Shown here: positions 18,594-29,015 of the stretch, piece after piece | Position numbering within the stretch: position 1 is the first letter of the stretch | Layout: each line of letters opens with the position of its first letter | Assembly (NCBI GenBank): GCA_016707895.1 | Contig: JADJGV010000001.1 | Coordinates: forward strand, 297,501-361,500 | Length of the DNA: 64,000 nucleotides | Direction: 5' to 3' | Origin: Myxococcales bacterium | GTDB lineage: Bacteria > Myxococcota_A > Polyangia > Haliangiales > Haliangiaceae | Position numbers and translations under genes: made by a program | The notes under the pieces: model-generated | The model's input: the letters and a program-made list of their open reading frames with translations, nothing else | What the model was told of the DNA's origin: nothing | The model's database searches: none

Positions 18594-18664
18594 CGGGCTG
18601 TAGTTCAACAGCAGAATGCTGGTCTCACATTCCAGCGGCGGGGGTGCGACTCCCTCCAGCCCGA
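18594..18664 (+). tRNA. tRNA-Val(CAC), G55
   Basis: Acceptor CGGGCTG/CAGCCCG perfect, D-loop AACAGCA, anticodon arm CTGGT-CTCACAT-TCCAG (CAC, U33), T-loop TGCGACT. Shares its leader CTGCAATACGG with the preceding tRNA-Ala, so these arose by tandem duplication. Confidence 0.82.
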
Positions 18665-18676
18665 CGACTGAGACAC

Positions 18677-18747
18677 GGGGCCGTAGTTCAACAGGAGAAT
18701 GCTGGCTCGGCAGACCAGCGACGAGGGTGCGACTCCCTCCGGTTCCA
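18677..18747 (+). tRNA. tRNA-Ala(GGC), C33, G55
   Basis: Acceptor GGGGCCG/CGGTTCC with G3:U70 and a second wobble, D-loop AACAGGA, anticodon loop TCGGCAG (GGC, C33) on CTGGC/ACCAG with the inner pair open, T-loop TGCGACT. Near-copy of tRNA-Ala(UGC). Confidence 0.8.
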
Positions 18748-18799
18748 CGATCGTCACGATCCGTCGTTCGTCTCCCGGCGCGCCGCTGCGCGCGCCTTC

Positions 18800-18871
18800 G
18801 CCGTCGTAGGCGTCTGGTGACGCCCGCTCGCTGTCTACGAGCAGAGGCGGGTTCGATTCCCGTCGATGGCG
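18800..18871 (+). tRNA. tRNA-Asp(GUC), copy 1
   Basis: Acceptor GCCGTCG/CGATGGC, six-pair D-stem GGCGTC/GACGCC with a TGGT loop, anticodon arm GCTCG-CTGTCTA-CGAGC (GTC, U33, unusual T37), T-arm GCGGG-TTCGATT-CCCGT. Confidence 0.82.
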
Positions 18872-18877
18872 CGACTT

Positions 18878-18951
18878 GGCCCTGGGTACGTCTGGCGACG
18901 TTGGCTCACTGTCTATGAGTATCTAGGAGGGTTCGATTCCCTTCAGGGCCG
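18878..18951 (+). tRNA. tRNA-Asp(GUC), copy 2
   Basis: Acceptor GGCCCTG/CAGGGCC perfect, five-pair D-stem ACGTC/GACGT, anticodon arm GCTCA-CTGTCTA-TGAGT (GTC, T37 again), T-arm GAGGG-TTCGATT-CCCTT. Same anticodon loop as copy 1 on a different body. Confidence 0.8.
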
Positions 18952-18964
18952 CTGCTTCGATTCT

Positions 18965-19035
18965 GGGCTCGTCTTTCAACGGCAGGATGCTGTCCTCGCA
19001 CGGCGGCGATGGGGGTTCGAGTCCCCCCGAGTCCA
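18965..19035 (+). tRNA. tRNA-Ala(CGC)
   Basis: Acceptor GGGCTCG/CGAGTCC with G3:U70, weak D-stem TTTC/GGAT with loop AACGGCA, anticodon arm CTGTC-CTCGCAC-GGCGG (CGC, U33, two wobbles), T-arm GGGGG-TTCGAGT-CCCCC. Confidence 0.75.
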
Positions 19036-19049
19036 CGCTCACGATTTCT

Positions 19050-19121
19050 GCGTCTGTGGCCGACCAGCGAGGCATGCGCTTGCAACCCGCATTCAACCCG
19101 GTGCGACTCCGGGCAGACGCT
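19050..19121 (+). tRNA. tRNA-Cys(GCA), G55
   Basis: Acceptor GCGTCTG/CAGACGC perfect, D-stem GCC/GGC with loop GACCAGCGA (A18), anticodon loop TTGCAAC (GCA, U33), T-arm CCCGG-TGCGACT-CCGGG, discriminator T (U73 is the CysRS identity base), trailer CGA. Confidence 0.84.
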
Positions 19122-19158
19122 CGACACGGTGGACGGCCCGCGCCGTCCACGACACCAC

Positions 19159-19231
19159 GCCGACCCGGTGCTCCTGGTGGACACGCTCCCCTGGTACGGG
19201 AGAGAGGAGGGTTCGACTCCCTCGGTCGGCT
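19159..19231 (+). tRNA. tRNA-Thr(GGU)
   Basis: Acceptor GCCGACC/GGTCGGC perfect, three-pair D-stem with GG in the loop, anticodon arm CTCCC-CTGGTAC-GGGAG (GGT, U33), T-arm GAGGG-TTCGACT-CCCTC, followed by CCA. A nine-pair hairpin lies at 19129-19150 in the spacer before it. Confidence 0.82.
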
Positions 19232-19249
19232 CCACGCACGCCACGTCAC

Positions 19250-19317
19250 GCCCCCGCGCACGGATGCGACCCGGGTCTCCGAAGCCTGGTGAGGCGGTTC
19301 GATTCCGCCCGGCGGCA
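19250..19317 (+). tRNA. tRNA-Arg(CCG)
   Basis: Acceptor GCCCCCG/CGGCGGC (one mismatch), compact D-arm CGCA-CGGA-TGCG, anticodon arm CGGGT-CTCCGAA-GCCTG (CCG, U33, two wobbles), T-arm GGCGG-TTCGATT-CCGCC. Only 68 nt because of the short D-loop. Confidence 0.75.
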
Positions 19318-19321
19318 CCGC

Positions 19322-19393
19322 GCCCACGTCGTCCAGCGGCCAGGACCCCGGCTTTTCACCCCGGGGAGGCGGGTTCGACTCCCGCCGTGGGTA
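19322..19393 (+). tRNA. tRNA-Glu(UUC)
   Basis: Acceptor GCCCACG/CGTGGGT, D-stem GTCC/GGAC with GG, anticodon loop TTTTCAC (TTC, U33), T-arm GCGGG-TTCGACT-CCCGC. Last tRNA of the array, four bases after tRNA-Arg. Confidence 0.85.
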
Positions 19394-19413
19394 CCGCGCG
19401 CCCGAAACGCCAA

Positions 19414-19437
19414 ACGCCGCCGATCACTCGGCGGCGT
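19414..19437. terminator. Bidirectional terminator at the array end
   Basis: ACGCCGCCGA (19414-19423) and TCGGCGGCGT (19428-19437) form a perfect ten-pair hairpin around TCAC, between the plus-strand array and the minus-strand RRM gene. It can end transcription from both sides. Confidence 0.8.
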
Positions 19438-19470
19438 CTGCGTTCCGGATCTCGGGATCCGGACGGGTGA

Positions 19471-19857
19471 CTAGTACCGGCCGCCGCCGCGACCACCACC
19501 GCCGCCGCCACCGCCGCCGCCACGACCACCGCGGCCACCGCCGCCGCCGCCGTAGCCGCCGCCACCGCCGCCGTAGCCGCCGCCACCGCCGCCGCCACCA
19601 CCGCGCGGCGAGCGCTCCTCGGCCTCGTTGACGCGGAGCGGCCGACCGTCGAGCATCTTGCCGTTCATCTCGTTGATCGCCTTCTGCGCCTCGGCCGGCG
19701 AGCCCATGGTGACGAACGCGAAGCCGCGCGGGCGGCCGGTCTCGCGGTCCATCACGACGTGCACGTCGGTGACCTCGCCGAGCGCCGAGAACTCCTCACG
19801 GATCGTCTCGCTGGAGGTGTTGAAGGAAAGGTTGCCTACGTACAGTCGGGTGCTCAT
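19471..19857 (-). CDS. Glycine-rich RRM RNA-binding protein
   Basis: A 128-residue protein with one RRM: RNP2 is LYVGNLSF at the N-terminus and RNP1 is RGFAFVTM near residues 47-54. The last ~40 residues are almost only Gly with Arg and Tyr (RGG/GGY type). Bacterial proteins of this kind resemble cold-inducible RNA chaperones. ATG 19857 begins MSTRLYVGN; a longer start would add nine residues. It ends 77 bases from the last tRNA on the opposite strand. A paralogue with the same RRM lies at 56927. Confidence 0.92.
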   Translation of the reverse strand: MSTRLYVGNLSFNTSSETIREEFSALGEVTDVHVVMDRETGRPRGFAFVTMGSPAEAQKAINEMNGKMLDGRPLRVNEAEERSPRGGGGGGGGGYGGGGGGYGGGGGGRGGRGGGGGGGGGGRGGGRY

Positions 19858-20074
19858 GTGGCTCTCATCGGTGTCGGGGAACATGTCCGCGGCGACGAAC
19901 TCGGGCGCGGACGCAGGGAGCGTAGGCTAGATCGGCCGGAAACACAGCCTCCGAACGCATCCGACTCCAGGGGGCAGCCACCCCCGATTCCAGGCGGCCG
20001 CCCAGCGCCCCCGGCGTTCGCCCCGTAACCGCGCGGGGCGAGGTCGCGTCGAAGGCACCACCAAGGAGATGCCC

Positions 20075-20659
20075 ATGCGTTCGTTCTCGACGATCTCGAT
20101 GTCGTTGCTGCTCGTCAGCGGCGTGACCCTCACCGCGTGCAAGAAGAAGGCGGAGGACAAGCCCACCGAGGCCGCCAAGCCCGCCGCCCCGGCCCCCGCC
20201 CCGGCGCCCACGCCCGCCCCGACCCCGCCCGCGCCGGCGCCCACCCCGGCCCCGGCGGCCAAGGGCATCCTCGACGTCGCCGCCGAGGCCGGCACGTTCA
20301 AGACCCTGGCCGCCGCCGTCGAGGCCGCTGGCCTGACCGAGACGCTGCGCGGCCCGGGGCCGTTCACTGTCTTCGCGCCGACCGACGAGGCGTTCGCCAA
20401 GATCCCGAAGGCCGATCTCGACGCGCTCCTGGCCGACAAGGCCAAGCTGACCGCGGTGCTGACCTACCACGTGGTGGCGGGCAAGGTGATGGCCAAGGAC
20501 GTCGCCGGGCTCAAGACCGCCAAGACGGTCAACGGCGCGGAGCTGACCATCGACACGTCCAGCGGCGTGAAGATCGACGGCGCCACCGTCATCAAGGCCG
20601 ACATCGAGGCGGCCAACGGCGTCATCCACGTGATCGACACCGTCGTCATCCCCAAGTGA
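20075..20659 (+). CDS. Fasciclin-domain lipoprotein
   Basis: A 194-residue lipoprotein: the signal peptide ends in GVTLTAC, followed by a Lys patch, then an Ala/Pro-rich spacer (about residues 30-65) and one complete fasciclin (FAS1) domain of about 130 residues with TVFAPTDEAFAK, TYHVV and NGVIHVIDTVV. FAS1 domains mediate adhesion or envelope contacts. ATG 20075 sits six bases from AAGGAG; ATG 20069 is in frame but too close to that site. Confidence 0.9.
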   Translation: MRSFSTISMSLLLVSGVTLTACKKKAEDKPTEAAKPAAPAPAPAPTPAPTPPAPAPTPAPAAKGILDVAAEAGTFKTLAAAVEAAGLTETLRGPGPFTVFAPTDEAFAKIPKADLDALLADKAKLTAVLTYHVVAGKVMAKDVAGLKTAKTVNGAELTIDTSSGVKIDGATVIKADIEAANGVIHVIDTVVIPK

Positions 20660-20669
20660 GGCCGGCGCG

Positions 20670-20700
20670 CGTCGGCTCACCCGCCGGTGGTGAGCCGACG
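20670..20700. terminator. Bidirectional terminator, fasciclin gene / selenoprotein gene
   Basis: CGTCGGCTCAC (20670-20680) pairs with GTGAGCCGACG (20690-20700), eleven perfect pairs around a nine-base loop, between two convergent genes. Confidence 0.75.
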
Positions 20701-20705
20701 TCGAC

Positions 20706-20936
20706 TCATCGCGTCATCGCCTCGCGCACCGCCCGCACCGCCTGCTGGTCGGTGGGGAACTCGCCGGTGAGCAGCTTGTCGTAGACGACGACGCCGTCGA
20801 CGCTGATGGTGAACTCGCCGCCGCTGCCCTTGGTGAGGGTGGCGTCGACGTCGAGCGCGCGCTTGAGCTGGGCGGCCGCACGGGTCGCCTTGGCCAGGTA
20901 GCCTCACATCGAGCAGTAGCGGATCTCGACCTGCAT
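20706..20936 (-). CDS. SelW/Rdx-family selenoprotein (in-frame UGA = Sec)
   Basis: Reading from ATG 20936 gives MQVEIRYCSM, then TGA at 20906-20904, then GYLAKATRAA and a continuous frame to a stop at 20706. With the UGA read as selenocysteine the product is 76 residues with a CxxU redox motif (C8, U11), exactly where SelW/SelT/Rdx thioredoxin-like proteins have it; GSGGEFTISVDG and FPTDQQA also match the family. Frame finders split or miss it. Expression needs SelB, SelC and a hairpin right after the UGA; GGCC repeats 14 bases apart there could form one. A function in thiol redox balance is known only loosely for the family. Confidence 0.85.
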
Positions 20937-21019
20937 TGTGACAACGTACCGCCGGGGGCAGCGCGCGACAACCCGCGGCGGCGGCGACATGCCCAGGTGA
21001 ACGCGGTACGGTCCGCCGC

Positions 21020-23308
<2,289 letters not shown>

Positions 23309-23348
23309 TCGCGCCCCACCGGCGCGCGGACTGCCGTACCATCGCGGC

Positions 23349-25013
23349 ATGCGCAGCGCGATCGCGTTCTCCCTCCTGGCGGCGGTGGCGTGCGGGGGTG
23401 ACGACGGCGGCGGCGGCGGCCCCGACGCCGGCCCCGACGCCGGCCTGGACGCCGACCTCGGCACCATCGTCGAGCCCGGCGATCCTGGCGCCGCCGACGT
23501 GCGCGTCGACGTCCGCGTCGACCGCGACCGCAAGACCATCTCGCCGCTGATCTACGGCGTCAACGGCGGCGCCGACGTCGCCCGCGATCGGCCGCGGGTC
23601 CAGCGCTCGGGCGGCAACCGCCTGACCGCCTACAACTGGGAGAACAACGCGTCGAACGCCGGCAGCGACTACTGCTTCCAGAACGACCGCACGTTCGGCG
23701 GGCCCGGCTCGATGCCGGCCAGCGCCTACCGCGGCATCCTCGACGACGCCCGCGCCCGCGGCACCGCGGCGCTGGTGACGGTGCCGATCGTCGACTACGT
23801 CGCCGCCGATCACGACGACCTCGGCGACGCCGGCCAGGGCCCGCCGGCGTGCGTCGGCGACGTCCGCAACTCGGGCGCGAACTACCTGCAGACCCGGTTC
23901 AAGGCCAACCACGCGCGCAAGGGCAGCGCGTTCTCGCCGACGCCCGACGCCGGCGACGCCGACGTCTACCAGGACGAGGCGATCGACTTCATCCGCCGCG
24001 GCTGGGGCGACGTCCGGGTGCTGGTCGATCTCGACAACGAGCCCGACCTCTGGTCCGACACCCACGCGCGCATCCACCCGCAGCCGGTCACCTACGCCGA
24101 GCTGATCGATCGCACGCTGACCTACGCCGCCGCGGTCAAGGACGCGTGGCCCGCCGCCGAGACGCTGGGCTTCGTCAGCTACGGCTACGCCGGCTACATG
24201 AACCTGCAGAACGCGCCCGACGCGGGCGGCCGGCCGTTCATCCCGACGTTCCTCGACGCGGTGCGCGCCGCCGAGACCACCGCCGGCCACAAGCTGGTCG
24301 ACTACCTCGACCTGCACTGGTACCCCGAGGCCCGCGGCGACGGCCAGCGGATCAGCGACACCAGCAGCGCGACCGGCGCCGCGGCCCGGGTGCAGGCGCC
24401 GCGGTCGCTGTGGGACGCGACCTACGAGGAGGACAGCTGGATCGTCAACGACGTGCTGAACGGCCCGATCGCGCTGATCCCGTGGGTGAAGCAGCAGATC
24501 GCCGACCACGCGCCCGGCACCAAGCTGGCCTTCACCGAGTGGAACTACGGCGGCGGCAACGACATCAGCGGCGCGATCGCCACCGCCGACGTGCTCGGCG
24601 TGTTCGGGCGCGACGAGGTCGGGCTGGCGACCTTGTGGCTGTTGCGATCGCCGGCCCAGGAGCGCTACCTGCTGGCCGGCCTGCGCGCGTTCACCAACTT
24701 CGACGGCAACGGCGGCGCGTTCGGCGGCACCAGCGTCGCCGCGACCACCTCCGACGTGGTCCGGGTCACCGCCTACGCGTCCGACGACGACTTCGGCGGC
24801 CGCCAGGTGATCGTCGTGATCAACAAGGCCACGCAGCCGCTGACCGTCGGCGTCACCGTCGCCGCGCCGCGCACCCTCGATCACCTCGAGCGCTGGCAGC
24901 TGACCGGCGCCAGCGACGCGATCACCGCCGGCGCCGCCGTCACGCCGACCGCGACCAACGCGTTCCGCGTCGACGTGCCGGCGTCGTCGGTGACCGTGCT
25001 GGTCGCGCGCTGA
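23349..25013 (+). CDS. Secreted GH44-type glycoside hydrolase, lipoprotein
   Basis: A 554-residue exported protein. The signal sequence ends in LAAVACGGDDG, a lipobox, followed by a Gly/Asp/Pro linker. The catalytic part carries the GH44 signatures: GGNRLTAYNWENNASNAG near residue 93, LVDLDNEPDLW with the likely acid/base Glu, YLDLHWYPEA, and FTEWNYGGG with the likely nucleophile Glu. GH44 enzymes cut beta-1,4-glucans such as cellulose and xyloglucan. It suggests surface-anchored polysaccharide degradation. Confidence 0.85.
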   Translation: MRSAIAFSLLAAVACGGDDGGGGGPDAGPDAGLDADLGTIVEPGDPGAADVRVDVRVDRDRKTISPLIYGVNGGADVARDRPRVQRSGGNRLTAYNWENNASNAGSDYCFQNDRTFGGPGSMPASAYRGILDDARARGTAALVTVPIVDYVAADHDDLGDAGQGPPACVGDVRNSGANYLQTRFKANHARKGSAFSPTPDAGDADVYQDEAIDFIRRGWGDVRVLVDLDNEPDLWSDTHARIHPQPVTYAELIDRTLTYAAAVKDAWPAAETLGFVSYGYAGYMNLQNAPDAGGRPFIPTFLDAVRAAETTAGHKLVDYLDLHWYPEARGDGQRISDTSSATGAAARVQAPRSLWDATYEEDSWIVNDVLNGPIALIPWVKQQIADHAPGTKLAFTEWNYGGGNDISGAIATADVLGVFGRDEVGLATLWLLRSPAQERYLLAGLRAFTNFDGNGGAFGGTSVAATTSDVVRVTAYASDDDFGGRQVIVVINKATQPLTVGVTVAAPRTLDHLERWQLTGASDAITAGAAVTPTATNAFRVDVPASSVTVLVAR

Positions 25014-26330
25014 TCAGAAGACGGGGGGGCACCCGCCCGGGGGCAGCGGGGGGACCTGGTACCTGCCATGGCCGTCGAGTCGCACGGCCGCGCCCACGGC
25101 CTCGCCGAACGACGCGTGGAACACCTCGACGTAGACTTGGCCGCGCGCGGTGACCATCGCCTGGTACCAGCCGGCGGGACCGGGGGCGACGATGACGTCG
25201 TCGATCGCCACCTGGTAACCCTGTTCCGGGCAGGTGAGCCGGCCGCGGATCAGCGCGGTCTCGATCGGCGCGGTCGGCGGCAACGCCAGCCAACCGACCT
25301 GGCCGTCACCGACCGCGGCCACCGCGCCGTCGCTCGCCAGCAGCCGGCGCGGCACGACACCGACGCCCACGGTCCACTGCGCCGCGCCGGTGGCGGCGTC
25401 GAGCGCGACCAGCCGGCCGGCGGTGCCCGCGACGATCAGCGCGTCGTCGACGCGGACGCCCAGCGGACCGGCGTCGGTCGGCTCGAGCGTCATGGCCGCG
25501 GTCCACCCCAGCGCCGGGCGACGCAGATCGATCGCCTGCACCCGATCGCTGTCGAGCACGTAGGCGCGGTCGCGATCGACCACGATCGCCGGCAGCTGCG
25601 ACGCCAGCGCCAGGCTGTCCCGCACGGCGCCCGACATGCCGTCGATCAGGTCGACCCTGTCGAGGTAGGCGACGATCGCGGTGCCGTCGGCGAAGGCGAC
25701 CGCGGTCGGCTCGGTGCCCAGCTCGAGGTGCCAGCGCAGCTGGCCGGTGGGGAGGTCGCGCGCGTCGATCGCCTCGGTGCTCAGCGCGTACGCGGTCGCG
25801 CGGTCGACCGCGACCGCCCGCAGCGGCCGGCGATCGATCGGCACGCGCCATCGGACCAGCCCAGTGGCGGGGTCGAGCCGCACCAGCTCACGGGTGCCGC
25901 CGACGATGACCGCGCCGGGCTCGGCGGCGGCGGCCTGGCCGCCCGGGGTCTGCGCGCTCCACGCGCGCTGGGCGCCGGTGGTGCCGTCGCGGACCAGCGT
26001 CGTGACGGAGCCGACGGCCAGCTGGCCGCCGGGCACCGGCACCCACGCCACCGTCGCTGCCCCGTCAGAAGGGAGCGCGAGCGCCGCCGGTCGACCATCG
26101 AGTGCGGCGTACGCCACCAGGGCGCCGTCGGCGCTGCGCGCCACCAGCTGACGGCCGATGACCGCCACGCCGTCGGCGGCGATCACCCACGGGCCGTCGG
26201 CGCGCAACGCGGGGTGCGGGCCAGCCTCGGCATCCAGCGACGTGGGCGCCGCCGGCTCGGGCGGAGGGCCACAGCCACCAGCGATCAGTCCAGCGGTCAC
26301 CACACCCAGCGTACGTGCACCCGGCGCCAT
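25014..26330 (-). CDS. PQQ-like beta-propeller lipoprotein
   Basis: A 438-residue protein with signal peptide and lipobox (LIAGGCGPP, Cys near 20). The body is a series of roughly 40-residue repeats of PQQ/WD-type blades: VIGRQLVARSADGALVAY, WTVGVGVVPRRLLASDGAVA and similar, often with LDPATGLVRW-type strands. The C-terminus holds one extra small domain with a CP...CPPVF end. Such propellers are scaffolds or BamB-like assembly factors. It is convergent with GH44. No enzyme residues are recognised. Confidence 0.75.
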   Translation of the reverse strand: MAPGARTLGVVTAGLIAGGCGPPPEPAAPTSLDAEAGPHPALRADGPWVIAADGVAVIGRQLVARSADGALVAYAALDGRPAALALPSDGAATVAWVPVPGGQLAVGSVTTLVRDGTTGAQRAWSAQTPGGQAAAAEPGAVIVGGTRELVRLDPATGLVRWRVPIDRRPLRAVAVDRATAYALSTEAIDARDLPTGQLRWHLELGTEPTAVAFADGTAIVAYLDRVDLIDGMSGAVRDSLALASQLPAIVVDRDRAYVLDSDRVQAIDLRRPALGWTAAMTLEPTDAGPLGVRVDDALIVAGTAGRLVALDAATGAAQWTVGVGVVPRRLLASDGAVAAVGDGQVGWLALPPTAPIETALIRGRLTCPEQGYQVAIDDVIVAPGPAGWYQAMVTARGQVYVEVFHASFGEAVGAAVRLDGHGRYQVPPLPPGGCPPVF

Positions 26331-26388
26331 GTCTCGACGATCGACGCCCCGCCAGGCGTCGTCAAGGACGCGCCGACGTCTGCCAGGT

Positions 26389-28151
<1,763 letters not shown>

Positions 28152-28155
<4 letters not shown>

Positions 28156-28784
28156 GAGAGCTCGACCTCGGCGGGCGCGACGATCGTGCGATCGACGCCG
28201 TCCGCCAGCGTGGGCAGCTGGGCCTTGGCCGCGCGCCAGCCGTGGTGGCGCAGCGCGCCGGCGAACGGCGGCTCGCCCTTGGCCTCGCCGATGACGCGGA
28301 TCTCGGCGGGGTCGAAGCCCTTGGGCACGGTCACCCGGGCGTCGTCGGCGCCCGGCAGCACCGGCTCGAGCGTGAAGTACTGATCGAGGACCTTCTTGCA
28401 GCCGCGGTGCACGTCGCGGGCGGCGGCGCCGATGTCGGCGTCGGCGAAGCCGTCGAGCGGCTCGCGCAGGAAGTCGATCAGCCGGCCGTCGCGCTGCAGC
28501 AGCGCCAGGAGCGCCAGCGCGCCGTCGCGCTGGGCCGCCGACAGGTCGACCTTCTTGGCCACCGGCTCGGGCTTGGGCGCCGGCTCGGGCTTGGGCTCGG
28601 GCTTGGCCGCCTTCGGCTCGGGCTTGGGCTCGGGCTTCGCCGCCTTCGGCTCGGGAGCCGGCTCGGGGCGCCCGGCCGGGAGCCGCGCGATCTCCGGCGG
28701 CAGGTAGTCCGCCACCGCCGGTGACAGCTTCTTGCCGAAGAGGAGCCGAAAGAAGGACGAAAACGCGAGGCCGATACGGGACAT
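28152..28784 (-). CDS. DUF2760 domain protein
   Basis: A 210-residue protein beginning MSRIGLAFSSFFRLLFGKK, an amphipathic N-terminus, then about 60 residues of repeated Lys-Pro-Glu (PEPKPEPKAAKP) and a C-terminal ~130-residue domain ending in VDRTIVAPAEVELS, which matches DUF2760. This family is typically encoded directly before an Hsp70-like gene, as here with a four-base overlap, suggesting it is that ATPase's partner. The internal start at 28784 is preferred over one 14 codons upstream. Confidence 0.82.
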
Positions 28785-28802
28785 GGATGCGATCTCCGGC
28801 CG

Positions 28803-28831
28803 TGGGTAAACCGCGATCACCCACAAGTCAA
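28803..28831 (-). promoter_or_regulatory. Possible promoter of the DUF2760-Hsp70 operon
   Basis: On the minus strand TTGACT (28831-28826) is followed after 17 bases by TACCCA (28808-28803), a good -35 with a poor -10, just upstream of the operon start. Confidence 0.3.
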
Positions 28832-29015
28832 GCCTCGGAAAACTGAGACGAAATCAGCCTCGGGCCGTGACGGATGGCGCAAGCGTGGCCCACCCATGGT
28901 GCGAGATCAATCCGTTACCTGTGACCTGGGCACCTGGCCCACCCCTTGCTGACGCACGAACTCGCCAACCGTGCCCCCGATTCGCCTATCATCGTCCTCT
29001 CCCCAGGAGTCCGCC

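Larger units (their letters stand above)
12127..19393 (+). other. tRNA array with embedded Ro60 (rsr) and HNH genes
   Basis: All 37 assignable tRNA genes lie on the plus strand, many only 2-20 bases apart, in three blocks: 12127-13429, 15203-17379 and 18110-19393. The Ro60 gene separates blocks one and two, the HNH gene blocks two and three. Anticodons cover all twenty amino acids. CCA is nearly always not encoded: the base after the discriminator is always C, and the trailer reads CGA in about fourteen genes. Only three (Gly at 13111, Arg-ACG, Thr-GGU) are followed by CCA. Dense tRNA arrays are known from some bacteria, plasmids and large phages. No phage gene or integrase flanks this one. 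Confidence 0.85.

Noticed and set aside
12127..19393. Prophage or integrative plasmid carrying the tRNAs
   Set aside because: No integrase, capsid, terminase, replication or attachment-site duplication is visible, and flanking genes look chromosomal; origin by transfer stays possible but unsupported here.
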